Assembly (NCBI RefSeq): GCF_963576545.1
Contig: NC_083648.1
Span: 21,129,654-21,193,653 of the forward strand
From: Limanda limanda
Taxonomy: Eukaryota; Chordata; Actinopteri; Pleuronectiformes; Pleuronectidae
Direction of reading: 5' to 3'
DNA length: 64,000 nucleotides
Shown here: positions 49,134 through 60,190 of the stretch, piece by piece
Layout: each line of letters starts with the position of its first letter
Position numbering within the stretch: position 1 is the stretch's first letter
The notes under the pieces: model-generated
Told to the model about the DNA's origin: nothing
The model's database searches: none
The model's input: the letters and a program-made list of their open reading frames with translations, nothing else
Translations under genes and position numbers: made by a program

Positions 49134-50230
49134 ACTGTAAACGTTTGATTATATGAAGTCTGCCAAGTTCCTCTATCTTAAACTATCCTGTGTATTTTAT
49201 ATAGCAAAATATGAAATTATGATATTTTTAAAACTATGAATAGACACTTAACAACTGTAGCATTATCAGTATTATTTTTTACCTGAAGAAATATAAATTA
49301 ATTTCTGCCTTGCTCTCAAATGTTAAACCTGTGGTAAAGAAGTATAGGGCAGGTTTTAAAAGCATGCCTAGCCAATGCAGTGCTGCAACTAACAAGCATT
49401 CATATATTGAATTAAGCTGTTCTAGTTTTTAGACTGATTCTAAACTAGTGCATTTCAAGACATTGAACGATGTGAAGGTGCAGTGAGGTCATCAGTATTG
49501 CGTGATAAGGAAAATGCTGTATGTGTGTCATACATGTATCTTGTCATAAGGTGGAAAAAAATAATCTGTGAAAACTATTTTCAGACAAAATGAACCTCAC
49601 ATGGCTTAAATGAAGGAAGGGTACTGTGAAATGTTTTAAAAGGAGACGTAGAAATTGCACACTGGAATTCCCAACAGTTTATTTTTCTGTTCCATTTGAC
49701 AGAACATTTTGTTATCAAAGTTCGAAGACAGAGTCATTTTTCCAGACTAGTCGACATTGTGTATTTGAAAAGAAAATTGAATGTGGAAGGACATGGCTGA
49801 AGGGTTATTTCAGTCAGAAGATTCATGCAAATTCATAACACCGCCTTTATTTTGAAAAAGTTAGCACTAATTAAACTGAAGCGTCTCAATTTGCAGAGTG
49901 TTCCTTGTGGTTGAACATGATGAAGAAGATGTTGCTCTGTTATGCCTTGTGTGCATGTCTCCACTGTGTGTGTATAATCATACTGACATCAGCTTTACAG
50001 TATTTTGCAATTTACCTACAAAATTGGATTTGCCTCTGTTGTGAATTACAGACAACCATTTCACAGCAGAGCCCAGAGTGGCCTGAATTCACACAGATTT
50101 ACCTATTTGACTTCAGCACTCAAAGTACAATGTGAAGAAACTATTTGAATAACATGACATTATTTATCTATCTTATTTAGCGGGACTGTTTTCTGTGTCG
50201 TTTTGGTAATAAAATGTACACTGAAATGAT
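49134..50230 (+). other. TGM1 3'UTR (inferred)
   Basis: The stretch from the stop codon to the AATAAA at 50208-50213 is AT-rich and contains no gene. I infer an untranslated region of about 1.1 kb; earlier cleavage cannot be excluded. Confidence 0.55.
50208..50213 (+). terminator. TGM1 candidate polyadenylation signal AATAAA
   Basis: AATAAA followed by GT-rich sequence (from about 50240 onward it is mixed). It is the most credible signal after the stop. Confidence 0.5.
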
Positions 50231-51345
50231 GGCTCTGACTAATAGTTATTTTCTGTCTGCATACATTCTAACAGACACACCCAGTGTCTTAGTCAGAGGA
50301 GATCGGTGTTGAAATAACAAAATCCTCAGATCAGAGAGGAGGCAAGTGTGTGCCTGTATATTCCCATTCTGTAATACCACTTGTTTTTTAATTTGAGGAA
50401 AGAAAGTGTTTCATTACAGGTTACCTCATCGGGATTACTATCAACAACTGGAGGAATGTGACACACCTTCGCTACATTTCATCATTTTTAAGATACTGAT
50501 GTGAAACATATTTATCTTTTGCTTAGAACTTTCAATGCAGTGATTGTATTTTACCTTTGACTTACTTACTGCACCGAGGCTTGTCGTTCTCTTCTCTGAC
50601 ATTATGTGCTCATTGGTGATAGTAGTCAACTATGAAGTATATTCATTGCTGTCCTTTGAAAACCATATATGTTCCATGATATCCAAAACTGCTTACAGCA
50701 TGTGACACTGTGACACTCATTAGATAACCATGTTACAGTAGTTCATGGGTTATTTAGTTAAGATACATTTTCTTGTCTAAGACAGTGGAGGAAAATTTTC
50801 CGCTTCAGGTTTTCTTACAATGTCTGAATCATCACTGTACCGACATTACATTTTGCAGATATACTCAGAACTCCCTTTTCTCTACTTTTACTTTCTCATT
50901 GAGCATGTCGTTCACAAAGGATGTGTTTTACATGATGGCCTCGCCAGATTAAGTAACATAATTGAATATATAATGTAGTGCACATGAAGCGATGTAAGGA
51001 AATACTTTAACCTAAGTACTGTACTGAAGGACAATTATAATATAAACGTAGGTACATGAATATTCCCATTTCATGGTACTTTAAAAACAACTAATAGCAA
51101 TTGTATATTGTTTTAAATCAAACTACCCCACTATGCATATGACCGTTACATTAATTACAAATGCTATTTTAACTAATGTAATGACAAGGGCTGCTCTGTC
51201 TGCATAGTTGAGAGTACGCAGCAGTTTGATCAGAGGACTTTCATGGGGATGACACTTGTTACTGACCTCTGCTGGCTGGGTCACAAAGTGCAACACATGT
51301 GGATTACTACAACAGCAGAGAGGGACAGCATCTGTCAAATAAGCT

Positions 51346-51351
51346 TTTATT
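51346..51351 (-). terminator. ABHD4 candidate polyadenylation signal AATAAA
   Basis: AATAAA on the - strand about 675 bases downstream of the ABHD4 stop codon. It is a candidate only. Confidence 0.4.
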
Positions 51352-51759
51352 GTTTTCAATGTATAAAACACAATCATCTGTTTAATACAGTGATAAAGGT
51401 ACAGAAGTCAAAGAAAATATAACATACAGTGTATTAATGTTTGATGTGAGGTATATATAAAATGTGCGTATCAGTTGACTGGTGTCTGCTTTGTAACAGA
51501 CAGGCGGCATTATTTCAGTGTTGGCTTAATCGGATCATTTAATGCTCTGTATGAACACATTGCAGATTAAAAAAATTACATGTTATAAATAAATTGGCGT
51601 AATAAATACCAAACAGCAATTTGATGCCAGTAATAACTTGTTACAGAGCAACATCCAGGATGCTTGACATGCATATATTACACTGCTAAAACCACCATCA
51701 TGGACTCTGTCTATACATTCAGCGCATACACAAGCACACGCGCAGACACACACACACGT

Positions 51760-51994
51760 TTGTACTTCCATCTTTGTGAGGACACTAATTGGCATAATGC
51801 ATTCCCTAGCCCCTTACTATAACCTTAACCATCACAACTAAATGCTTCACCCTGACTTTAACCTGATTCTAACTCTTACCCTAAAACCAAGTCTTAACCC
51901 TCAAACAGCCCTTTGAAGAAGTGAGGACTGTCTCACTTTCCAAAAATGTTCTCACTTTGTAGGGTCTATGCTAGGGTCCTCACAAAGATACAAG
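51760..51994. mobile_element. Inverted-repeat fish element with AACCCT-rich interior
   Basis: The left end TTGTACTTCCATCTTTGTGAGGAC and the inverted right end TTGTATCTTTGTGAGGACCC share TCTTTGTGAGGAC plus TTGTA. The interior has CATAATGCATTCCCTAGCCCC and a series of TAACCTTAACC and TAACCCT units, a pattern familiar from fish genomes. A CA-type microsatellite borders the left end. It lies in the probable ABHD4 3'UTR. Confidence 0.7.
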
Positions 51995-52025
51995 CACAGG
52001 AAGACACACACAGATAAACACGGAG

Positions 52026-55000
52026 TCAGTTAACAGAGTTACATATATTTTCAACCGCTCTGTTGAACTCTTCTGGTTGATCCGCATACAAGTGATGAGA
52101 GGCTTCGTTTATCAGCTGCAGATAAACACAGGTAAAAAAGACAGTTAGTTATGTGCAGACACAATACGTTTAGGTGCTGAAGAAAATATATTGAATTAAA
52201 ATGATACAAATTCAGTGTTGTGCTGTTATAGACAAAATTGGACAACATCAGCATAATGTCTTTACTGCATGTCCACTCACCAGCATTTTGGTGTTGGCCT
52301 GGTTCCTGATCTGGGCCACTCTGTTCCCCGATGAGCTGTCCACCCAGGAAGATTCTCCATACAGCATGGAGAGGGGCATGGAGGGCGGCAGCAGCTCAAC
52401 CCGTTGCAGCATCGGCCTCTTGGCCCAGCCCAGAGACTCCGACATGGCACGTAAACCAACTTCACCACTGGGAGGAGGACGACGAGGAGAAAAGGCCATG
52501 AGAGATGTGTTGGCCATTATCAGGCACTATGTTGTATTGCTAAAAATTCTACCACAGAATGTCTGCATACCTCGGGGTTTGTGCGTTACAGTGGTAGATG
52601 TACTGCGTCATTGTGTCGTCATCGAACAGATCTTCAAATTTCCTTTTGAAATCAGGGCGGAATTTATTCACCAAACCCGGACCTGAATCAGTGACATACT
52701 CTGATGTTAGTGGACAGGGTATCATGTGGCTCAGCTTTGTACTAGATCAACAATCATGTCTCTCACCCCATGGGCCTGCTGCTCGAATGACAGCCAGTGG
52801 ATTGAAGAGGGAAACCACCGCTAGAATAGCTTTCGCCCAGCGTGGAGGTGCCGGCCTCTTTGCCGTCTCTGTCCCCTTAGCGCCATTCGCCTCAGTTTGT
52901 GCACCAGGTTTCTCAGGGAAACCCCAAGGGTCTACCAAGATAAGATGTGATACTCTGGAAAAAGACAGCAGAAGACAAATTATATCAAGTACCATTTATT
53001 TGCTGACTCATAACGTGGTACGCACTGCTGTCTTTCTTAATACTGTATTTAGGAAGCTGGGGTGATTGGGTTAAAGGGACAGCGTTTTACAATTTAGAAT
53101 TTTTTGTTAGTTGTGTCTCTTTACCAGATAATACAGATGCACATTTGAAGGAGCATAACCTGAGAATAGGAGGTAAATATAAAAAAGATTCTTTCTTGGA
53201 ATTTTGTACAATTTAGTCGAAATACAGGTTTAAAGTAGCATTAACTTGTTTTATTCCGGCCACTGGGGGCAGCGTTAAAGCATTAAATCTGTAAACAAAA
53301 TACTGGACATCAAAACAACTTGCAAAGTTGTTCTAGCAAATATTTTGGCAAAGTATTTACAAGACACTGAGCAACATTAATACAAACTCATGTCTCTAGT
53401 TTAAGGCCATTAAAAACAATAAGCTACAGTTCTGTTAAGTATTAGCTTAGTAGCTTAGTTATCTTAGCATAGCATAAAATCAATTAGCTTAGCATAAAGA
53501 CTGGAACCTGTCAGTTTGACTCTGATCATCCTCAGTCATAAAATCCACCTATTGGCCCCTCTCAAGCTGAGGCTCACCGTCTGCTTGCAGTGTTTCATGT
53601 TAACGCAACAAAAATGACAGTGCTATCCAACTCGCCTTTGGAACTCCAATAAAACAAGATCACAAAATGTTTTAAGACTCTACAGTTGACCAAATAAAAA
53701 GTACACGTCTTAAATAGAGATAAAATAGCTTATATTCAACATGACAAACACTGAAGTATATGCTGCTGTTCGCGTCCCCGATGTGGGTTTAGTTGATGGT
53801 TCCAGTTATCATTTTATCTTTACTACCTTGAAGGGTACTGGATGGCGTAGGAGGTAGCCAGGTATCCCCCCAGACTGTGCCCCAGCAGGATCATGGTCTC
53901 CAGGCCCACAGACTGTCTCCACTGTTCAATGGAGGCGACAAACTGCTCCTCTGCCTCGGCGGCGTCTGAGGGGAAGGGAGGCCTGGAGCTCCTGCCAAAG
54001 CCCAGGAGGTCGAAGGCGTAGACGGGCCGTGACCTGCTCAGCGCGTCCAGGTTCCTGATCCACATCCCCACCCCTCCTCCAAAGCCATGGACCATCACCA
54101 GTGGAGTCTTGGGGACTGGTGGAGAAAGGAGGGTAACAGAGCACGAGTTTGGTTGTGGGTTTTACAGTCCAGAGAATACAGCTGCTGCCACCTGATATGC
54201 AATAAGAGGAGGGTCATACCTGCAGGTTTGTGAACCATCTTGTTGGTGAGAGTCAATGTCCATAGCTGATACTGGTTTGGTAGCGTCACAAACCGGGCCC
54301 ACAGGTCATTCTTAATACCTGATGTGATCAGGAAAAGAAGAGTAACAACAAAATCAAGATGCAGAAATGTGATATTTCATAAAGGGTAAGCAGCTTGAAT
54401 ACACCATCAAAGGGCCTAGCTATGTTTACACTAGTTCCCAGTGGTTATATAATCAGCCAGTATGAGTCGAGACATACTTACAGGCAAGAATCTTGGACTC
54501 GGTTGTCTTCAAGAGGGACGTGGAGGTCGGACGCCATGAGGGCCACCAGCTCCAAACTGAGTTTTCCCTGACAGCACGAAGCAAACACAGATGCATGAGG
54601 ACAGTGAAGCGACAGAACAGGAAATGATCAGTGTTTGATAAATGTAAAGTACTAATGCTTCTGGCACGAGTCCAAGGTTCAAGCAAGTGTGGTTTGTTGT
54701 TTACATGAGGCACACGACGACTACACATCCGGGGGTGTCACGTTTCACAACCCTCACACATGAGCCACAGCACTGGAGCAGAGGTTAATGACTATCCCAG
54801 TTACCTGTGACTTCTTAGTAGTCATTTATATTTCATTGTTAAGCAGTTTAAGTAAATACACTGATAATAGTGAAGTCTTGAACACTTATTTAAAATATGT
54901 TGAAAAACAAAATAAGGGTCAACCATCCCCAATCCCCTTCCGTTCTGATTGCAGGTGGAAACAGGCCAGTGTCATATTTCCACCACCACCACCAGTACAG

Positions 55001-55967
55001 CAGGTACAGCTCCAGGCCTGTCACCTGCCCTCATACCAACAGGTTATTCAGATTTGCTGAGTCATGGGTGTACCCACCTCCCCCCTGGAGTGTCATCCAC
55101 TGCTGCTCCTTTCCTTAGAGACATTTTTTTTTTAAAAGGCACGTTTGTGGAAAATCTCATTAAACCAGTACTATATGGGGCATAACATTTAGAGATAACA
55201 TTTTGATTCAGATTAAATATTTAGAATTATCATTTGAGATAAGCATTTAGATTTAACATTTAAACTCAACCTTTAACGTTTAGATTAGGACTTTATATTC
55301 AGATTTAACATGTAGGTTTAGCTTACATTTAAGAATAAAGATCTCGGAAAATCATGAACTTTAACGTGGACATTATCTTCGGTGTATTTTTAGCAAAGAA
55401 GGTAAAGATGACAAAGTTCACAAATATTGCTGCTAATCTGGTAAAAAAAAAGGGAGACTTTACAAAACACACACCACTTTTAAATCGCTTAGGAGCTCAA
55501 CCTGTTGACAAGTTTTTTTTTTTCAGCATGTGTTGCTTCACAATCAGCTCCACACAGTATAACACGGATTACAAACAATATAGTCAGCTCACTTTTCAGT
55601 TGACTAAGATATCCCACTGTCTCTCACATAGAGCAGACATGCATTGTGCTATCACATAAGATGGCTACATGTCTAAATCCTCCTTATGTGTTAGTGTGGA
55701 TGTGGATTGAACAAACTCACTGAGCCGGACACCATCTCACATCGTGTCTTTCTTCCTCTGATTGGATTCAGATGCAATGACTCACTGGAGTGACCAAGTG
55801 GAAACACATGTTCCAGCTGCTGGGAGTGAATGTGCGCAGGTCACCCAAGGAACACGGTGTATTGTGTGTGTTTTGTGTGTGTTTGTGTGTGTGTAGCTGA
55901 GCAGCTATGCCACACTGACTTACTCGGTCTCACAGTCGGTCTGCATCGGAGCTGAACCGGGATCCAT
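52026..55967 (-). CDS. abhd4: ABHD4, alpha/beta hydrolase N-acyl-phospholipid lipase, complete, 8 coding exons
   Basis: ABHD4 removes acyl chains from N-acylphosphatidylethanolamines and their lyso forms, on the way to N-acylethanolamine lipids. CDS exons in transcript order: 55967-55924, 54567-54482, 54318-54220, 54115-53827, 52954-52767, 52682-52571, 52467-52281, 52115-52026. All are GT-AG, phases close, 1095 nt, 364 residues (human 342). The order is [15 protein letters not shown], a Trp-rich helix [24 protein letters not shown] (oxyanion region), [12 protein letters not shown], nucleophile elbow GHSLGG with Ser157, [10 protein letters not shown], and near the end [12 protein letters not shown], which supplies the catalytic His and the HxxxxD motif (H342, D347). 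A Ser at the elbow separates it from ABHD5, which has Asn. About 11 extra residues sit after DPWGFP (residues 187-208). The short first exon was found from the donor GACCGA/GTAAGT and frame; an in-frame Met8 is an alternative start. Divergent DAD1 next door matches mammals. Confidence 0.94.
52955..53826 (-). other. ABHD4 intron 4 with CTCF-like motif and repeat fragment
   Basis: GCCACTGGGGGCAGCG at 53259-53274 resembles a CTCF core. At 53440-53520, AGCTTAGTAGCTTAG and TTAGCATAAAGACTGGAACC are part of the fish repeat family noted at 12436. No exon is present. Confidence 0.6.
54568..55923 (-). other. ABHD4 intron 1 (1.36 kb)
   Basis: Between coding exon 1 and exon 2. It shows a series of degenerate AACATTTAGATT-type units at about 55180-55340. 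No exon or RNA gene is seen. Confidence 0.7.
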
Positions 55968-57540
55968 TTGTCAACATGCCCCGGTGTTTACATCCAGTTC
56001 AGTCGATCGAGGAGAACAACACGTTTTCTGCTCCGGCCACACAAACACAACGAGTCACCGTGAGAGAGCAGCTTGTGTTTTGTAACTCGTACATTCCCGG
56101 ATCAGCTGACCAGGCGCGAAGATCGTCTATTTGTGAAGATGCACCAGTCTATGATCGCGGTCAAACGAATTAAACCTGCTTTCTTCCGGCGTCAACAGCA
56201 GCTGCCACTGAGGTGTAAAGGGAGCTGCCTCTGTTGCCAGGCTGTTTAGAGGCAGCGGCCTTTGGTGTCACCCTGTCTGGCATCTATCTGCCTCTGTTGC
56301 AAAACTTTTTTGGAGGCAGCTGCCTTTGTTGCTATGAATCAAGAGAAGCTCCATATCTATCAGATCCATCTGCATGATCTTGGTGCCTATGGATAGGGAG
56401 GAATGTCAAGGACTGTGTTCCTAGCATAATTTACAGTGTGGCTGACACTGTGCCTCAGTAAACTGTGATAAACCAAAGGAAAAATGTGTCCTTGCCTTAA
56501 ATTCTACATGAGACACATTCAAGATGGTGAATAACTCCATGATAGCAGTGATGCACAGAGATGCCACTGCTCATGGAACAATTTATTGACTACATCTGTA
56601 CCTAAGTAAATGGAAATACCTCACAGGAACAAAGTATTAGTAACGGCAGGACCTTATACTTTCCTGGCTAACCAGTAATTTCAAGTACATCTACACCAAG
56701 GTTACCAAGAAAAACTTGAAAAAAAAAATATATATTGCTTTTTATGACAGATAGAGGTTTGAAATGTGTAAATAATCACTTTTTTTATGTTTGAGTAATT
56801 TGTGCAAATGCAGATAATAGTGACCCATGTACCGCTGCCAGGATTTGAGCTTGCTGTCTCAGAAAATTTGTGATAATCAAGACTAACTTTGGCTTTAACA
56901 TCTCCTTTACATTATTATTTTATTTGGTTTATCTATTGTCTGTATTTAAACTATAAAGTTAAATTGTGAACTCTGTTCTATTTGACACTAGTTGTACATT
57001 TCATTTTTCATTAAAGATAAATGAATAACTTTTATTGACAGGTCAAATGTCAATTGCAAACACTCTGGATACTTTATTAAATTATAATTTCTTACCATTT
57101 ATTAATTGCTTGATAAACCTAATACATAATCATCTGTTTACATGTCAAACTTTAAGATTATACCAACTAGCGTTTTGACAAACTTATATTTATATTACAT
57201 TTGTTTGTGTTTGTCAATATGACACTTTGTACTTTATATTTGTTCATTTCTATGGGTAAGTTATATTAGTATATGTGTGCTTTATGTTGTTTGGCTAATT
57301 TGTTACTTAATAAAGTTTATTTCGAAAAAGTTATTAGCAAAAGTAGATACAGTATATTGGGATTTCATAGTTATTTTTGGTTCGTGGTGAAAATGAATCT
57401 AGAAACCCAATCACCTCATCAAGTCTTATAACAGTCAATGTTTTACACTTAGTGTCGCGTTATGATTATCTAAATTAAAATAACATGGATGCATGTCATA
57501 AAACTGACAGAGTGTAACATCTGTTTACTTTAAGCATATC
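55968..57540. other. ABHD4-DAD1 intergenic region (head to head)
   Basis: Bases near 55970-56200 are the probable ABHD4 5'UTR and promoter: on the - strand an ETS-type GCCGGAAG is at 56190-56183. A tandem duplication follows (56223-56332). The remainder (about 56400-57540) is AT-rich with no recognisable gene. Confidence 0.6.
56223..56332 (+). repeat. Imperfect tandem duplication (GCTGCCTCTGTTGC units)
   Basis: Two units of about 46-47 bases, 56223-56268 and 56286-56332, each run [A/T]NCTGCCTCTGTTGC ... TTTNGAGGCAGC[G/T]GCCTTTG. Within each unit the halves are also inverted relative to each other. Confidence 0.7.
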
Positions 57541-57594
57541 TTTCTTTCGGTAGTTTTGGGAGGGCGGTGCGCACTATCCCTTGTTCAACACGGG

Positions 57595-57732
57595 CCTTTT
57601 TGCTACTCGGACCGCCTTTCCTGTAACACCGAGGCGGCTTCCGGTTGCCGAGGACACGTCACTCATTGGACTGAGGAAGAGGAGCTGTGCTAACCGCTGC
57701 TAGCTGCACACTTAGCCCCCAACACAATAACC
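57595..57732 (+). promoter_or_regulatory. DAD1 promoter and 5' leader
   Basis: A GC-rich segment before the start codon has an ETS-type GCTTCCGG (57637-57644), ACACGTCA (57654-57661) and an inverted CCAAT box ATTGG (57665-57669), without a TATA box. This fits a constitutive gene. Leader length is unknown; the ATG at 57733 has a usable context (A at -3). Confidence 0.65.
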
Positions 57733-59232
57733 ATGTCTAACTCTGTGATCTCGGTGGTCGGCCGCTTCCTGGAGGAGTACGGCTCCTCGACGGTCAACAA
57801 GCTGAAGGTGGTGGACGCCTACCTGCTGTACATCCTGCTGACGGGAGCCATGCAGTTCCTCTACTGTCTGCTGGTCGGTACCTTCCCCTTCAACAGCTTT
57901 CTGTCCGGATTCATCTCGTGTGTGGGCTCCTTCATCCTCGCAGGTCAGTCGTCTCCACACAGTGAAGTGTTGTTACTGTCCCCGGAAGGTTCCACTGAGT
58001 CCCGGGGTCAGTGCTCCTGCAGCGACCAGCACAGACACATGCTAGCTAACAAGCTAATGTAGCTCGATCAAAAGCGATATAAAAGTGGCTTGAGGGTCCG
58101 TTTGCATTAATCCCATTCAATTTATAATATTTACTGCAATACTCATAAACAGCAGCCCAAAGCTCTGTCTTCAACAGGACCACGAAGCTGATTCCAATGA
58201 TTTTAAAATGCACTGCACATTCCAGCCTTCATTTTAGTTGGGTTTACTGCAGGTTTGTTGCATTAAAGTGATTGTATTTAAAGTGCATCTATCTAATAAA
58301 CAGGTAACTCAATAACTCATTAGGTTTCAGAGTTGTATGTGCAGGAGAGTGGAGACCCTGTGACTCAGAGTTCATTGACAACTTCTACATAAAACATTCG
58401 ACTGGGTGACATTAGGCCCTTTTGGCTGATATGATGATACAGATCATTGCATTAAGCAGCACGATAATAAGTCAGTAACTATTTGTCTCAGCTTCCCTGC
58501 ATGGTGTCAATGAGTGATGTCAAATACGCATTTATTGATAATGCTCCTTTAAAAGGTTTCAGGGCTGGATTTTTCAGCTTTGAAAGAAAAATGCGTTACA
58601 GTAACGTATTTATTATTCTCATAAAATGTACAGTTTCACTGATAGACTTAAATAAATGAGCCACTGTTTGTCTCATACCTGGATTTTTAAAAATGTTTAA
58701 ATATTTTGTCGCTGGTAAGCCGTACAGTGGTCATCAAAACTACAAAAGTGAAAAAGGGGGTTCTTTTTTGGGCGACGAGACATTAACCAAAATCATCCAA
58801 CTCTTCATTGTTTAATCACTGGATCATGATTGGATCAAAAATGGTCAGGAGACAATATAAAAAAAAAACATAAAACGTACCCTAATTCTAAATAAAACAA
58901 CTACGATGGCATAGAGAGCTCAGGAGGCAGCAGGTTGGGGTATCGCCCCCCCATTGACCTGTCATGAGGAGAAATTGTGGATATTTGTATAATTTAGTCT
59001 CAGTCTCAAAATCATTAGTCTCCTATTTGTTAAACATCAACTTTGTTACTCCACTGTGGGAGAGGACCTAGTATGGAAAAACAGTACGGCTCAAAGAAGA
59101 ATGATTCGGTCAGCATCACAAGTCTTATTCTGATAAGTTCTGACACATATTTGCTAAACTATCAATTGAAAATGTTATTAATTATTGATATATTTTTTAT
59201 TATTCTGTGGTGCACAAAACAAACTAAATCCT

Positions 59233-59285
<53 letters not shown>

Positions 59286-59425
59286 CCTCTCCAGTGTGTC
59301 TTCGTATCCAGATCAACCCACAGAACAAGGGAGACTTCCTGTCCATCTCTCCAGAGAGGGCCTTTGCTGACTTCCTGTTCGCTCACACCGTCCTCCACCT
59401 GGTTGTGATGAACTTCATCGGTTGA
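57733..59425 (+). CDS. dad1: DAD1, oligosaccharyltransferase subunit (OST2), complete, 2 coding exons
   Basis: DAD1 is a small subunit of the oligosaccharyltransferase that transfers glycan to asparagines of proteins entering the endoplasmic reticulum; its loss triggers apoptosis. Exons 57733-57943 and 59295-59425, GT-AG, phase 1, 342 nt, 113 residues, the same length as human DAD1. [20 protein letters not shown] begins the cytosolic N terminus. Three hydrophobic segments follow: [20 protein letters not shown] (about 30-49), [15 protein letters not shown] (about 56-70, continuing into VCLRIQ) and the C-terminal [20 protein letters not shown] that ends the protein. INPQN and [10 protein letters not shown] are family hallmarks. 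The gene is divergent from ABHD4, 1.77 kb between start codons. No anomaly is seen except the CT microsatellite next to the exon 2 acceptor. Confidence 0.97.
57944..59294 (+). other. DAD1 intron 1 (1.35 kb) ending in a CT tract
   Basis: Donor GTCAGT, acceptor CTCTCCAG. A (CT)n microsatellite fills 59240-59272 and continues as an imperfect pyrimidine tract to the acceptor. No other gene content. Confidence 0.85.
59240..59292 (+). repeat. (TC)n microsatellite forming the polypyrimidine tract of DAD1 exon 2
   Basis: 33 bases of pure TC, then CCTCTCTCTCTCCCTCTCC, directly followed by AG at 59293-59294. Leucine/serine-rich frames here are repeat products. Confidence 0.95.
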
Positions 59426-60190
59426 ACCAAATTAATCAGCCCCGTCTCAGAAGGTGTGTAGTTTACACAAACATCTCTCATTTTAAGAGTTAGTAAAGTT
59501 GGATTTATTAACGTTTATATTTTGTTCAGCACCATTGCCACAGTAAAGATGAATTTATGATTGGTTTTAAGTAGAGTCAGTATCTTTGATATAAGAGTTT
59601 ACAGGGACATGAGCCAACCCTCCTGTGGATATAGCACACAGACTCTCAGTGGACAGTAAAAGGGCTTTTATACAGATATATGCTTGGAAAATAAGACATG
59701 CCCTTGTCCTTTGTGTACTCTTAGTCACATTAGCTGTCCTTGCCAGGTCATCACTTATTTCTCAGTGGAACAGCTCCAGATAGAGTGTGTGATAAAGCAG
59801 ACTCTTGCTATTCAGGGTAGATCCACAGGATACCACATATTGCTTTTGCTTTGCTAGAGAACAGCGTTATTAAATCTTTAGACGGGCAGACAGTTGAGGA
59901 AAGGTCACACTCTGTTTTCTTGTTTCATAACCTCCATGTTACTAACCCTTCCACCTCGTCTCCTCTTTTCTTTTCCCCCAAAGATCACGACAAGAGAAGA
60001 TAGCGAATCTCCCCGTCAAGACAGGATGCCACATTCCACCTTCAACACTGAATCAGTTGCATCTTGTCACATGTGATACAGTACAATTTTGTTACTGATA
60101 AACTGGTCGATCCTTTTTTTTTAAAATGTACAAATTTGTAAAGCATTCCCTTTTTGCACTGAGGTGACGAAATAAAAACAACAGACATGT
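59426..60190 (+). other. DAD1 3'UTR with probable 3'UTR intron
   Basis: A donor AGAAG/GTGTGT at 59453/59454 and an acceptor preceded by TCTTTTCTTTTCCCCCAAAG (AG at 59982-59983) suggest a 530-base intron 28 bases after the stop, so splicing would not trigger decay by the 50-base rule. From memory, mammalian DAD1 has a similar third exon; not checked. AATAAA at 60171-60176 is the likely polyadenylation signal. Confidence 0.6.
60171..60176 (+). terminator. DAD1 polyadenylation signal AATAAA
   Basis: AATAAA within GACGAAATAAAAACAACAG, about 190 bases after the presumed 3'UTR acceptor. Confidence 0.65.

Larger units (their letters stand above)
50231..52025. other. Convergent intergenic stretch between TGM1 and ABHD4
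   Basis: No gene is recognised. The right part is the likely ABHD4 3'UTR: on the - strand an AATAAA lies at 51351-51346, about 0.68 kb after the stop. An inverted-repeat element (51760-51994) would fall within that 3'UTR. Confidence 0.6.
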
